A DNA stretch of 64,000 nucleotides from JADLDB01 sp040755835 (GCA_040755835.1 JBFMAB010000100.1:62001-126000); one strand, 5' to 3'. Positions 1 to 8,747 are shown, counted from the stretch's first letter. Notes: generated by a model not told the origin, from the sequence alone. Program-made: numbers and translations.

Positions 1-1365
1 CTCGAGGTGTCGCGGGACGGCGACGGGCCACCCGCGGGCCGCCACCCGACGCTCCAGCGCCGCCAGCGCCGACGGCTCGCCGTGCACCAGCAGCACCTGT
101 TTGGGCGGGCTGGTGAAGCCGTCCATCCACCTGAGCATCTCGGTCCAGTCCGCGTGGGCGGAGAAGCCCGACACCTTCATCACGCGCGCGCGCACGTCGA
201 CGAACTGGCCGTGGATCTTCACGGAGGTCTCTCCGTCGAGCAGCCGGCGGCCGCGCGTGCCGTCGGACTGGTAGCCGACGAACAGGACGGTGGACTTCGG
301 GTCCGGCAAGCGGTGCTTCAGGTGGTGGAGGATGCGCCCGCCGGTCGCCATGCCCGAGGCGGAGATGATGATCGCCGGCTCCTTCAGCCCGTTGAGCGAC
401 TTCGACTCCTTCGCCGCGGTGACGAAGCGCGTCTTCCCGGTGCGCAGCGGCGAGTCGCCGTCCTGCGCGATGGCGCGCATCTCGAAGTCGTGGTCCGAGG
501 CGTGCGACAGGTAGATCGGCGTGGCGTCGCAGGCCATGGGCGAGTCCACGAAGACGGGCAGCACGGGGATCCGCCGCTCCCCCTCGAGGAGCCGCAGGCG
601 GTAGAGGATCTCCTGCGTCCGGCCGACGGCGAACGCGGGGATCACCAGCACGCCGCCGCGCTTCACGGTGTCGTTGACCGCGTCGGCCAGCGTGCCCATC
701 GGGTCGACCTGGTCGTGCTCGCGGTCGCCGTAGGTGCTCTCCGCGACGAGCGTGGTGGCCGAGTCGACGGCCTCGGGGTCGCGCAGGATCGGCGCGTTGT
801 AGCGGCCGAGGTCGCCGGTGAAGACGATGCGCTGCTTCGTCGACAGCAGGTCGAATACGCAGATCGCGCTGCCGAGGATGTGCCCGGCGCGGCGGAAGGT
901 GAGCTGGATGCCGGGCGCGATGGTGCGCGTGCGGTCGTACCCGAAGGACTCGAAGAGCTTCAGCGCCGCGAAGGCGTCTTGCTCGCCGTAGAGCGGCAGC
1001 GCGGGCGCGTGCTTGGAGTACTTCTCCTTGTTGGCGTACTGCGCCTCTTCTTCCTGGATGCGCGCGGAGTCGGGGAGCAGAAGCCCGCAGAGATCGCGCG
1101 TGCCGCTGGTGCAGTACACGGGCCCGCGGAAGCCGTCCCTCACGAAGCGGGGCAGGCCGCCGGTGTGATCGATGTGCGCGTGCGTCAGCACCACCGCGTC
1201 GATCGTCTTCGGATCGACGGGCTGTGGCTCCCAGTTGCGCAGGCGCAGCTCCTTGCGGCCCTGGAAGAGTCCGCAGTCGACGAGGACGCGCTGTCCTTCG
1301 TGCTCGAGGAGGAAGCGGGACCCCGTCACCGTGCCCGCCGCGCCGAGGAACTGGATGGTCGCCAT
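1..1365 (-). CDS. MBL-fold beta-CASP RNA-processing exonuclease (3' end cut by window edge)
   Basis: Zinc metallo-hydrolase of the metallo-beta-lactamase/beta-CASP family, whose characterised members cut or trim RNA. The frame is open from an ATG at 1365 to the window edge (455 residues visible). The start of the protein reads as a typical family N-terminus (MATIQFLGAAGTVTGS), the metal-binding motif THAHIDHTGG lies at about residues 61-70, and VHGEPSAL near the visible end matches the C-terminal histidine motif of the beta-CASP group. The family is usually 450-470 residues, so only the last few residues are missing. No Shine-Dalgarno precedes the ATG; instead TACACT ends 8 bases upstream. 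The exact RNA target cannot be read from the sequence. Confidence 0.9.
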   Translation of the reverse strand, partial: MATIQFLGAAGTVTGSRFLLEHEGQRVLVDCGLFQGRKELRLRNWEPQPVDPKTIDAVVLTHAHIDHTGGLPRFVRDGFRGPVYCTSGTRDLCGLLLPDSARIQEEEAQYANKEKYSKHAPALPLYGEQDAFAALKLFESFGYDRTRTIAPGIQLTFRRAGHILGSAICVFDLLSTKQRIVFTGDLGRYNAPILRDPEAVDSATTLVAESTYGDREHDQVDPMGTLADAVNDTVKRGGVLVIPAFAVGRTQEILYRLRLLEGERRIPVLPVFVDSPMACDATPIYLSHASDHDFEMRAIAQDGDSPLRTGKTRFVTAAKESKSLNGLKEPAIIISASGMATGGRILHHLKHRLPDPKSTVLFVGYQSDGTRGRRLLDGETSVKIHGQFVDVRARVMKVSGFSAHADWTEMLRWMDGFTSPPKQVLLVHGEPSALAALERRVAARGWPVAVPRHLE

Positions 1366-1373
1366 GGCGGCGG

Positions 1374-1379
1374 AGTGTA
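1374..1379 (-). promoter_or_regulatory. TANNNT -10-like element just upstream of the beta-CASP gene
   Basis: TACACT on the minus strand ends 8 bases before the ATG at 1365, which has no Shine-Dalgarno. Such spacing would place transcription start at or next to the start codon (leaderless mRNA). This is one of eight similar sites in the window. Inference only. Confidence 0.3.
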
Positions 1380-1404
1380 CGCCCTGCCAACGCGGGCGGC
1401 GCCG

Positions 1405-4386
1405 CTAATCGAAGGAGGCGCTCAGGACGTGCAGCGGCGGCAGCCCGTGATCGAAGCGCCACGCGAACTGGTACGAGAGCGACAGCGGCAGCGCACCGCC
1501 GAAGGCCGTGCGCAGCGACAGCGCCGCGCCCGCCGCACGAGACCAGGTGGCCTGCGGATTGTCGGTGGCCGCCGCGGAGCCGAAGAGGTCGAGATCGATC
1601 TGCCGGAAGAAGGCGCCCGGCAACACCCACGCGGTAGAGGTGAAGCCCTTGTCGATGATGAAACTGTAGCGGTAGCGGGCGTGCGCGACGCCGGCGGCGG
1701 TCGCGCGGATCGAGAAGTCGTCGTAGCCGCGCACCACCTCGACGAAGGAGCCGGGCAGGAAGACGTCGGGCGGCTTCCCGGCGCGGCCGACGCCCTGGGC
1801 GCTGGTCCACAGCGCGGTGCCCCGGGCCACGCCGCCGACGCGCAGCGCGCCGGAGGGGGCGCCGGGCAGGGCGCGGCCCACGAGCGACAGGACGAAGCTG
1901 TGGCGCTTCGAGAGCGGCAGCGGGAAGGCCACCGCGACCTCCGCGCCCACGTCGAGCAGGTTCGAGTCGCTGCCCAGCGCCCGCGGGTAGCCCGAGACGT
2001 CGAGCGAGAGCGAAAGGAGCCGCTGCGTGCCGCCGTAGCCCGTCCCCTCGCTGGCGCCGTACGACACCGAGAGCCACGGCCCGAAGTACTTGCCGATGGC
2101 GGCGTTCTGCGGCTGCCACACCTCGGCGCGGACGCCGAAGGCGATGGGCGTGGTGAAGACGGTGCGCCCGGCGGTGACGCCGCCCGACCAATAGGTCTCC
2201 GCGGAGGTCGTCGCGGTCTCGGGGTAGCCCTCGCGGCCCGCGTACGCGGAGATGAACCACGGCGCCAGCTGCAGGTTGCGGTAGCTCGCCGAGACGACGT
2301 TCTCGAGCGTGGGCACCGTCAGCGCGCCGCTGATGAGCCAGTTGTGGCGCGCGAGGCGATCGCGGCCGGCCAGCGCGGCGGTGAGCGTCCCGTAGAAGCG
2401 CGCGGCCCCGCTGCCGTCCGCGGTGATGCCCGCCGCGGCGACGCCCGGCGCGCGCAGCTGCGGGAGGAAGAGGTGATCGATCGACGAGTATGGCTCGTCG
2501 CCCTCGAGCGTCAGCGCCGGCGGCTCGTACCAGGTCTCCCTCTCCCCCATCGGGGGAGAAGGTTGGGCAGAGAGGAGATCGGGCGCCGGTGTCGAGTCCG
2601 CCGCCGCGTCGTCGGAGGGCGGGCTCTTCTCTTCGGCCTGTGCCCCCGTCGCGACGGGGGCGAGGGGACTCGTGTCGAGCGACCACTGCGAGCCGTCGCG
2701 ATTGACGAACGCCACGCGCGCGCCCGCCGGCGTGGGATCCACCACGCCCCACGGCGCATCGGTGAGCTGCTCCAGCGCGCCCGAGTCCACGTCGAGCCGG
2801 TGCACCTGCAGGTACTTCCCCGCGGTGCGGGCGAACACGACGTGCGTCTCGTCGGTCCACCGCGCGCCGTAGTTGAACGCGCCGTCGGTGGTGAGCGCCT
2901 TCAGCGTGCCGTCGGCCTCGCGCAGCACCAGGTTCCACCCCTGGCGGTCCATGCGGGAGAAGACGATGCGTCGCTTGTCGGGGCTCCACTGCGGCGCGGA
3001 CACCGCGACGCCGGCCGGCGGCGACACCAGCACCGTCTGCGCGCCGGTCGCCAGCTCGACGTCGACGATCCGCGACGCGCCGGCGGGGAACTCCACGGTG
3101 AGGTAGCTGCGCCCGTCGGGCGCGACGCCGCCGCCCATCATCCGCCCGACCTGCTGCCACACCTGCACCGTCTCGCCGGTCTCCGCGTCGACCTTCCAGA
3201 TCTGCGAGCGGGTGTCGCCGCGCGCGATGAGATCGTCGTTCACCAGGTACAGCCAGCGCCCGTCGGCGGTGAAGGACAGGCCGCTCATTACTCCGGGGCC
3301 GACGAGGATCCAGTCGCGGTCGGTGGTGAGGCGCACCAGCTTGCGCTCGGCGCGCACGCGGCCGTCGGCCTCGAGGATGCGCAGCATCGGCACCTCCTCG
3401 TTGCCGCTCGTCACCAGCGCCAGCGTCCCCGACGGCCCGTGGCCGGCGAGCCGCGCCAGCTGCCCCAGCGCCGGCCGCACCACCGCCTGCGTCGCGGGGC
3501 GCTCGCGCGGCCTCACCGTCTCGAGCAGGTGGCCCTCGAACTGAAACAGCAGCTCCCCCAGCTCGTGGCCGTAGGCGGCCTTGAAGCGCAGCGCGACGCC
3601 GAACGGCACGAAGAAGGAGCGGCCCTGCAGGTCCATCAGCTGCCACAGCTTCTCCTCGCCGTACGTCTCGACGAGCCACTCCACGAAGAAGAGGCCGGTG
3701 AGGTACGCGCCCGAGTACGGGGACAGCTCGCGCTGGAAGAGCGTGAGGTCGCCTCCGCCCAGCCCGCCCTTCTTCACGAAGAAGCTGTCGAAGCTGCCGC
3801 GGTACAGCGGGCTGTGCGGCCGGCCCACCGGGCGCCCGAGGCGGCCTTCGTAGTACTGCGCGACGCCCTCGGTGAACCAGCGCTCGAGGAAGGCCTGGCT
3901 GGGCACCACCGGGCCGAACACCGCGTTCACGCCGCGCCACACGTTCTCCACCTGCTCGAAGTGCGCGTAGTGGAACATCTCGTGGCAGGCGATGTCGCCG
4001 ACGTCGGCGCTCGAGAGCCCGTACCAGTGGAAGAGCTCCGACGTGGCCGACAGCGGGGTCAGCGAGTGCAGCGGCTCGCCGCCCGACTGCCCCGAGACGT
4101 ACGCGTTGTTGTAGTTGGCCGAGGTGAGGAACAGCAGCGCCTTGTCGCGCGCGCGCGTGGTGCGCTGGAGGCTGCGGAAGGCGCGCAGGCACTCCTCGGC
4201 GCGGGCGGCCACGCGCAGCGCCGCGTCCCTCCCGCCGGCCGGGTAGTACACGTCGAGCAGCTCCGTCTCGACGTGGCGCATGTCGTCCTGCACGAACGTC
4301 GTGGCGACGTCCTGGTCGAAGCGGGGGGAGAAGGTGGCGCAGCCGGCGAGCAGGGCCCCGGCCACCAGGGCGACGAGGAGACGCAT
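1405..4386 (-). CDS. Lipoprotein with gluzincin-like protease, beta-propeller and outer-membrane barrel domains
   Basis: A 993-residue exported protein with an unusual three-part design. Residues 1-16 are a lipoprotein signal (lipobox LAGC). A peptidase-MA-like domain follows, with the zinc motif HEMFH at residues 135-139 and a downstream glutamate in WFTEGVAQY near 173, the usual HExxH...E arrangement of gluzincins. Residues of about 300-600 look like TolB/WD40-like propeller blades (repeats such as APQWSPDKRRIVFSR). A Pro/Ala/Ser linker then leads to a C-terminal section of about 330 residues rich in alternating aromatic strands, like a D15/BamA-type beta-barrel, ending in SASFD. The ATG at 4386 was preferred over 4401 because it gives a clean signal peptide. 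Function is unknown; surface proteolysis anchored by the barrel is an inference. Confidence 0.8.
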   Translation of the reverse strand: MRLLVALVAGALLAGCATFSPRFDQDVATTFVQDDMRHVETELLDVYYPAGGRDAALRVAARAEECLRAFRSLQRTTRARDKALLFLTSANYNNAYVSGQSGGEPLHSLTPLSATSELFHWYGLSSADVGDIACHEMFHYAHFEQVENVWRGVNAVFGPVVPSQAFLERWFTEGVAQYYEGRLGRPVGRPHSPLYRGSFDSFFVKKGGLGGGDLTLFQRELSPYSGAYLTGLFFVEWLVETYGEEKLWQLMDLQGRSFFVPFGVALRFKAAYGHELGELLFQFEGHLLETVRPRERPATQAVVRPALGQLARLAGHGPSGTLALVTSGNEEVPMLRILEADGRVRAERKLVRLTTDRDWILVGPGVMSGLSFTADGRWLYLVNDDLIARGDTRSQIWKVDAETGETVQVWQQVGRMMGGGVAPDGRSYLTVEFPAGASRIVDVELATGAQTVLVSPPAGVAVSAPQWSPDKRRIVFSRMDRQGWNLVLREADGTLKALTTDGAFNYGARWTDETHVVFARTAGKYLQVHRLDVDSGALEQLTDAPWGVVDPTPAGARVAFVNRDGSQWSLDTSPLAPVATGAQAEEKSPPSDDAAADSTPAPDLLSAQPSPPMGERETWYEPPALTLEGDEPYSSIDHLFLPQLRAPGVAAAGITADGSGAARFYGTLTAALAGRDRLARHNWLISGALTVPTLENVVSASYRNLQLAPWFISAYAGREGYPETATTSAETYWSGGVTAGRTVFTTPIAFGVRAEVWQPQNAAIGKYFGPWLSVSYGASEGTGYGGTQRLLSLSLDVSGYPRALGSDSNLLDVGAEVAVAFPLPLSKRHSFVLSLVGRALPGAPSGALRVGGVARGTALWTSAQGVGRAGKPPDVFLPGSFVEVVRGYDDFSIRATAAGVAHARYRYSFIIDKGFTSTAWVLPGAFFRQIDLDLFGSAAATDNPQATWSRAAGAALSLRTAFGGALPLSLSYQFAWRFDHGLPPLHVLSASFD

Positions 4387-4438
4387 CACGGCGTGGACCA
4401 TCGCGCATCCGCACCCTGCATGCTACGAGCCCAGAGCC

Positions 4439-5737
4439 ATGACGATGCCCATGCCGCCGCAGCTCGAATCAGCCCTTGCGCAAGTCTCTGCCACGCTCGC
4501 GCAGGTGGAAGGCAGGCCGGTCGACCTCGTGAAGGCGCCGTGGGCCGAGGTGGAGAAGAGCGTCATCAAGTTGCTCGGCGGCCCGTTCAAGCCGCAGCAG
4601 CCGGAGCACCAGGTGGTGGCGCTCGCGCTGGCCGCCGCGTTCGCCGAGCGCCTCCACGCCGAGCACCAGGCCTTCTGGTTCCCGTTCCGCGAGACACCCG
4701 AGGGCGCCTCGCTGGGCTTCCCGGATGCCCTCATCATGCTGTCGCCGTTCGGCGCGGTGGTGGACGCGCTGCGTGCCGCCAGGCTGGAGAAGCTGGACGA
4801 GGTCGCGAAGGAGATCCGCACCTCGATCGGCCGGGCGAAGTTCGGCCTCGGCGCGGGCGGGCAGCCGATGCGCATGGGGGCCGAGGACTACATGCGGCTG
4901 TTCGACCCGGGCTTCGTGCAGATCGTCGCGCTCGACCCCGCGAAGACGAAGCAGGTGTGGGCCAGCACGCCGGCGAAGGTGTCGGCGGACCTGCGCGACG
5001 CGCTCGGCCGGGCCAACAAGCTGCCGCCCGAGGTGAAGAAGCAGCTCGAGTCCCAGCTGGTGAACGCCGTGTCGCGGCTCGAGCCGACGAAGACGCTGCT
5101 CGAGCAGGTGGCGCGGGCGCCGCGCGTGGCCGAGACGATGGCGCTGCTCTTCGGCGCCACCGGCGGCACCGGCGCCGCGGCCGAGGAGTTCTGGAGCGAC
5201 GTGGTGATGCCGCTGCTCTTCACGGGCGCGCCGGCCAGCTTCCCGCCGCTGGACGGCGACGAGCTCGAGGTGGCGAAGAAGGGCGTGGATCCGCTCTTCC
5301 TCTTCCTCGACGTGGTGCCGCACCAGTTCCCGTCTCCCGAGGACGAGGGGCTGCTCACCGCCTTCCCCGCGGACAAGCTGGAGCTCCCGGATCCCGCGTT
5401 CCAGGGCGTGCAGGCGCTGCGGCTGATCAAGGTGAGCGGCGCGTCGATCGCGGCGCCGATGGCCGCGTTCGACCCCGCGAAGACGCGTGACGCGATCGCC
5501 CGCTTCGGCGCCGCGGTGGCCGAGAAGACGGGCCCCATCGCCCGGAAACAGGGAACGGACGAGGCGAAGATGATGCTGGACGCCGCGCTCAGGTTGCTCG
5601 GCGAACTCCAGCAGCTCGTCACCGGAGGCAAGGAGCTCTACGTGCGCCGGTTGACTGAGGCCGAGGCGGCCAGCGAGCCCGCGATGGCCCAGCTGCGACA
5701 GGCGTTGACCGGCCCGCGTATCATCCTGACTCCGTGA
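4439..5737 (+). CDS. Hypothetical cytoplasmic protein
   Basis: I do not recognise this 432-residue protein. It has no signal peptide, membrane segment or known catalytic motif; it is largely alpha-helical in composition, with charged segments and several Leu-rich stretches (LLGGPF, MALLFGATGG). It is divergent from the protease-propeller-barrel gene and its stop overlaps the GTG start of the next gene (GTGA), so the two downstream genes are probably co-transcribed and translationally coupled. ATG 4439 was chosen over the in-frame upstream ATG at 4280 because the upstream part would overlap the divergent gene. A -10-like TACGAG lies 9 bases before the start. Confidence 0.7.
   Translation: MTMPMPPQLESALAQVSATLAQVEGRPVDLVKAPWAEVEKSVIKLLGGPFKPQQPEHQVVALALAAAFAERLHAEHQAFWFPFRETPEGASLGFPDALIMLSPFGAVVDALRAARLEKLDEVAKEIRTSIGRAKFGLGAGGQPMRMGAEDYMRLFDPGFVQIVALDPAKTKQVWASTPAKVSADLRDALGRANKLPPEVKKQLESQLVNAVSRLEPTKTLLEQVARAPRVAETMALLFGATGGTGAAAEEFWSDVVMPLLFTGAPASFPPLDGDELEVAKKGVDPLFLFLDVVPHQFPSPEDEGLLTAFPADKLELPDPAFQGVQALRLIKVSGASIAAPMAAFDPAKTRDAIARFGAAVAEKTGPIARKQGTDEAKMMLDAALRLLGELQQLVTGGKELYVRRLTEAEAASEPAMAQLRQALTGPRIILTP
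5719..5724 (+). promoter_or_regulatory. TANNNT -10-like element upstream of the PPOX gene
   Basis: TATCAT ends 9 bases before the GTG at 5734 and lies inside the end of the preceding gene. No Shine-Dalgarno is seen at this start. Translational coupling through the GTGA overlap is the competing explanation. Confidence 0.25.
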
Positions 5738-6276
5738 GCAACTGGCTGAAGGCGTTCGAGGCCGCCATGGCCCGAAACGCCCCCAACAACCGGGTGCAGG
5801 TCGCCACCGTCTCGCCGGAGGGCGTCCCGGCGGTGCGCACGGTGATCCTCCGCGGCGTGACGGGGCAGGGCGCGCTCTTCTTCTCGACGGATCTCCGCAG
5901 CCGCAAGGCCGAACACCTGGAGCAAAACCCCAACCTGTCGCTGCTGGCCTGGTATCCGCACACGAGCGAGCAGTTCCGCTTCACCGGGAAGGCGCAGGTG
6001 CACGACGGGCACGCGGCGGGTCAGTGGGCGATGACGCGCGCGCAGCTGTGGCCGACGCTCAACGAGGTCGATCGCGCTGCCTACCTCGGGCCGCCGCCGG
6101 GCCGCAGCTTCGTGCCGCCCCGCCACGTCGACGTTCCCGAGGCGCCGCCGCCGGAGTTCTGCGTGGTGTCTGTCGAGCCCACGGAGGTCGACTGGCTGAC
6201 GGTGGGCCGGCCGCACCGGCGCGTGCACTTCCGGGTGCTGGGCGGCGTCTGGGTGGAAGAGCTGGTCGTCCCCTGA
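5734..6276 (+). CDS. Pyridoxamine 5'-phosphate oxidase-family flavoprotein
   Basis: A 180-residue protein of the split-barrel FMN-binding family related to PdxH, most like the Alr4036-type subgroup. Supporting features are the PAVRTVILRG strand, the FFSTDLRSRKAEHLEQNP segment that contacts FMN phosphate in the family, LLAWYPHTSEQFRFTGKAQ, and the C-terminal WLTVGRPHRRVHFR. Members of this subgroup bind FMN or a related flavin; only true PdxH enzymes are known to oxidise pyridoxamine phosphate, so the substrate here is unknown. The GTG start overlaps the stop of the upstream gene by four bases, suggesting coupling. Confidence 0.8.
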   Translation: MSNWLKAFEAAMARNAPNNRVQVATVSPEGVPAVRTVILRGVTGQGALFFSTDLRSRKAEHLEQNPNLSLLAWYPHTSEQFRFTGKAQVHDGHAAGQWAMTRAQLWPTLNEVDRAAYLGPPPGRSFVPPRHVDVPEAPPPEFCVVSVEPTEVDWLTVGRPHRRVHFRVLGGVWVEELVVP

Positions 6277-6282
6277 GCGGCG

Positions 6283-7104
6283 CTACGGTTCGCGTGAGTG
6301 GAGAACGTTGCCGACGATGAGGAAGCGCCCGCCGACCGTGGCGCCGACGAAGCTGATCCACCCCGGCCCCTGGGAAGGCTCGAGCATCAACAGGTAGCCG
6401 TCGAGCGTCCATTTCCCCCGGTATGACGCGCCGGCTCCGACTTCGAGGGCCACCTGTCCCATCTCGAAGGTGCCGTCGTCGTGGAAGACGTAGCGGCTCC
6501 CGGCGCTCTTCCAGGCGCCGATGAGGCCGTCCCGTGACACCGGGGAGATCGGCCGGTGCTTCATCTGGCCGATCATGAAGTACTCGCTGGTGTCGTCTTC
6601 GCCGACGCTGAATGGGTCGGTCGAGCTGAAGCCGTCGTGGCTCATGGTGATGCTGTCGCCCGAGACTTCGAAGGTGCCGACGCCGGTATAGCCCTTCTCC
6701 GCGGACTGGCCTTCGAGGTCGACGAGCCACGGGCCTCCGGGCCGGGGGCCGTCGGCGTAGGTGCCGTCGGGCAGGAAGACGAAGATTCGGCAGGTGGTCT
6801 TGAATCCGTCCATCCGCGGGGCCCACCACAGCCCACGCGGCGCGCCGTCGAGTTCGGCTTCGGGGATCGTCTTCCCCCGGCCGCTCGGCTTCCACCCCGC
6901 CATGCCCGGGAAGAGTCCAGGCGAGTCGCCGAAGGGGATCGCGCTGCCTTCGGCCACCCCGGTTGCGCCGGTGCCCGTCCCGGCCGGGCCGGCGTCGCCG
7001 GCCACCACGCCCAGCGCCATGAGCCCCAGCGTGCCGACGCCGCAGACGCCGCAGGCGGACGCCGCGGCGATGCCCACCCAGAACAGCGCGCTTCGCTTCG
7101 CCAT
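6283..7104 (-). CDS. Hypothetical membrane-anchored protein with two similar beta-rich halves
   Basis: A 273-residue protein of unknown function. An N-terminal hydrophobic segment (about residues 5-35) contains two cysteines and could be a membrane anchor or uncleaved signal. A Gly/Thr/Ala linker follows, then two beta-rich parts that resemble each other: each has an F-x-DGT(Y/F)-x-x-G strand followed by a G-T-F-E-V or G-K-W-T-L strand and a hydrophobic hairpin, like lipocalin-type stress lipoproteins. The ATG at 7104 (MAKRSALFW) was preferred over the in-frame ATG at 7158, since the longer form would overlap the end of the neighbouring radical SAM gene. It ends seven bases from the convergent PPOX gene. 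Confidence 0.65.
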   Translation of the reverse strand: MAKRSALFWVGIAAASACGVCGVGTLGLMALGVVAGDAGPAGTGTGATGVAEGSAIPFGDSPGLFPGMAGWKPSGRGKTIPEAELDGAPRGLWWAPRMDGFKTTCRIFVFLPDGTYADGPRPGGPWLVDLEGQSAEKGYTGVGTFEVSGDSITMSHDGFSSTDPFSVGEDDTSEYFMIGQMKHRPISPVSRDGLIGAWKSAGSRYVFHDDGTFEMGQVALEVGAGASYRGKWTLDGYLLMLEPSQGPGWISFVGATVGGRFLIVGNVLHSREP

Positions 7105-7145
7105 GGGGCGGGAGCATGTCGTCGCCAACGCGTCCTGTCGATCGT

Positions 7146-8414
7146 TCAGCGGCGACAATCGCGACGCTGCGCCAGCGCGCGCGCGGTGACGAGCTGCGCC
7201 TTCCAGTGGCCGTACAGGCGCTGCGCCGACGCGAGGCGGTCGAGCTCCACCCGCGTCTCATCGTCCACCGCGCCCGGCGGCGCGTCGCGGAACGGCGTGC
7301 CCGGCAGCGGCATGAAGGTGTGGCCGTGCACGCGCGCGCCGAGGTCGGCCAGCCGCTTCATCAACGCCACGGTGGCCTGCACGTCCTCCTGCGCCTCGCC
7401 CGGCAGCCCGAGGATGAAGTCGACGTTCGGCAGGAAGCCCGCCTCGAGCGCGACGCGGCACGCGCGGACGATGGCCTCGACGTCGTGGCCCCGCCGCGAG
7501 AACTCGAGCACCCGCGCGGAGCCCGACTGCCCGCCGATGACGAGGTTGTCGTTGTCGACGTAGCGGCGCAGCACCGCGAGCGCATCGGGGGTGACGTGCT
7601 CGGGGCGCACCTCCGACGGGAAGGTGCCGTAGAAGAGCCGGCCCGACGGGCCGATCGCCTCGCGCACCTTCGCGAGCAGCGCCTCGACGGCCGCCAGATT
7701 CACCGACTCGTCGTCGGAGCCGTAGGAGAGCGACGTGGGTGACACGAAGCGCACGTCCGGCTTTGCCGCGTCCGCGAGCGCCTTGGCCCAGCGCGCGGTG
7801 TTCTCCACGCTGCGGTGGCGGAAGCGTGCCTTGGAGAAGAACGGCGTCTGGCAGAAGCGGCACGCGTAGATGCAGCCGCGGGTGATCTCGATCGCGCCGA
7901 AGCGGCGGTGGCCGGGCGCGAACGGCGGGAAGTCGTCCAACTCGATGCGCGGCGGCCTCGGGTTCTGCTTCACCGCGCCCAGCGAGAGGCGCGCGAGGCC
8001 CGGCGTCTCCTCGATGTCCTCGTCCCGCTGCAGGCGACGCAGGAGCTCGGTGAGCGGAAGCTCGCCCTCGCCCACGCAGATGAGGTCGAAGCCCGCCTGC
8101 AAGGTCTCGAGCGGCTCGGCCGTGGCGTGCACGCCGCCGGCGATGGCGAGGAAGGTGGGGCCGCAGCGCTCGCGCAGGCGGCGCAGCTCGTCGGCGCACT
8201 CCGGCAGCGACGGCGAGTAGAACGACCAGGCGACGACGACCAGCCGGCCCGCCTGAAGCTCTGCGCGCGTGGTGGCCTCGAGCTCCTCGAAGCGGCGCGG
8301 GAAGCGCATCACGACGCCGGACAGATCGACCTGCGACTCCACGGCGCCGGCGAGCGCGGTCAGCGCGTACTTTCCGGGGTGGCGGAAGCTGAAGACGAGG
8401 CTGACCGGGGCCAT
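7146..8414 (-). CDS. B12-binding domain / radical SAM protein
   Basis: A 422-residue protein with an N-terminal cobalamin-binding-like Rossmann domain (residues 1-150; SFYSPSLPE and GGVHATAEPLE) and a radical SAM domain. The 4Fe-4S cluster motif CxxxCxxC is in RGCIYACRFCQTP at about residues 175-187. Later motifs NDNLVIGGQSGS and ILGLPGEAQED are typical of the group annotated in archaea and bacteria as MJ1487-like B12-binding radical SAM proteins. No reaction has been assigned to that group as far as I know; radical methylation or ring chemistry is possible. The GGLP/GLPG glycine motif and length fit an intact protein. Confidence 0.88.
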   Translation of the reverse strand: MAPVSLVFSFRHPGKYALTALAGAVESQVDLSGVVMRFPRRFEELEATTRAELQAGRLVVVAWSFYSPSLPECADELRRLRERCGPTFLAIAGGVHATAEPLETLQAGFDLICVGEGELPLTELLRRLQRDEDIEETPGLARLSLGAVKQNPRPPRIELDDFPPFAPGHRRFGAIEITRGCIYACRFCQTPFFSKARFRHRSVENTARWAKALADAAKPDVRFVSPTSLSYGSDDESVNLAAVEALLAKVREAIGPSGRLFYGTFPSEVRPEHVTPDALAVLRRYVDNDNLVIGGQSGSARVLEFSRRGHDVEAIVRACRVALEAGFLPNVDFILGLPGEAQEDVQATVALMKRLADLGARVHGHTFMPLPGTPFRDAPPGAVDDETRVELDRLASAQRLYGHWKAQLVTARALAQRRDCRR

Positions 8415-8504
8415 CCCGGCGGCCCGTCTACCAGAGCCGGACCCCGTCTTCTCCGCGGGATGGGTGGGCCGCGTCAGAGTTCAGCCCTGACGGGGACTTA
8501 CGCG

Positions 8505-8519
8505 TGGCACCGGGCCTGC
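8505..8519 (+). promoter_or_regulatory. Candidate sigma54 (-24/-12) promoter for the small membrane peptide gene
   Basis: TGGC at 8505-8508, seven bases, then CTGC at 8516-8519. The consensus is TGGCAC-N5-TTGC; this site has TGGCAC complete and one mismatch in the -12 box. GG and GC have the required 10-base gap. The predicted start of transcription is about 34 bases before the ATG at 8565. Confidence 0.35.
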
Positions 8520-8564
8520 TCCAGCCCCATCGCGTCACGCAACCCAAACCCCCCGGAGCACCCC

Positions 8565-8747
8565 ATGCACACCTTCAAGTTCTTCGTTCTCCCGTCTCTC
8601 GGCGTCGCGGTCTGGATTTCCCTGGCGGCTGGCACGCTGCTTGGCTTCGGCGAATTTGCGATGGCCACCAACCCCCCGGCGAAGGTCAAGCGCGTGCCCG
8701 CGCCGGAGCCCATCGTCGACGCACCGGTCCTCACCGCGGAGCGCTGA
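8565..8747 (+). CDS. Small single-pass membrane protein of 60 residues
   Basis: A short unrecognised protein. Residues 5-28 form one hydrophobic helix (VLPSLGVAVWISLAAGTLLG), followed by a polar, Pro-rich tail (PPAKVKRVPAPEPIVDAPVL). GGAG lies about eight bases before the ATG. The gene sits alone between the radical SAM gene and the tRNA pair, behind a sigma54-like promoter and in front of a strong hairpin, which supports it being a real transcription unit. The small size leaves function open. Confidence 0.55.
   Translation: MHTFKFFVLPSLGVAVWISLAAGTLLGFGEFAMATNPPAKVKRVPAPEPIVDAPVLTAER

Noticed and set aside
7..5490. An open frame of 1827 codons on the plus strand.
   Set aside because: It runs antisense to the beta-CASP and protease-propeller-barrel genes and through the next gene in a wrong frame; its translation is Arg/Ala/Gly/His-rich with no domain. 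Long empty frames are expected in DNA this rich in GC.
8629..8645. TGGCACG-like sigma54 match inside the 60-residue peptide gene.
   Set aside because: The -12 box reads GG instead of GC, and it lies in coding sequence with no suitably placed gene start after it.
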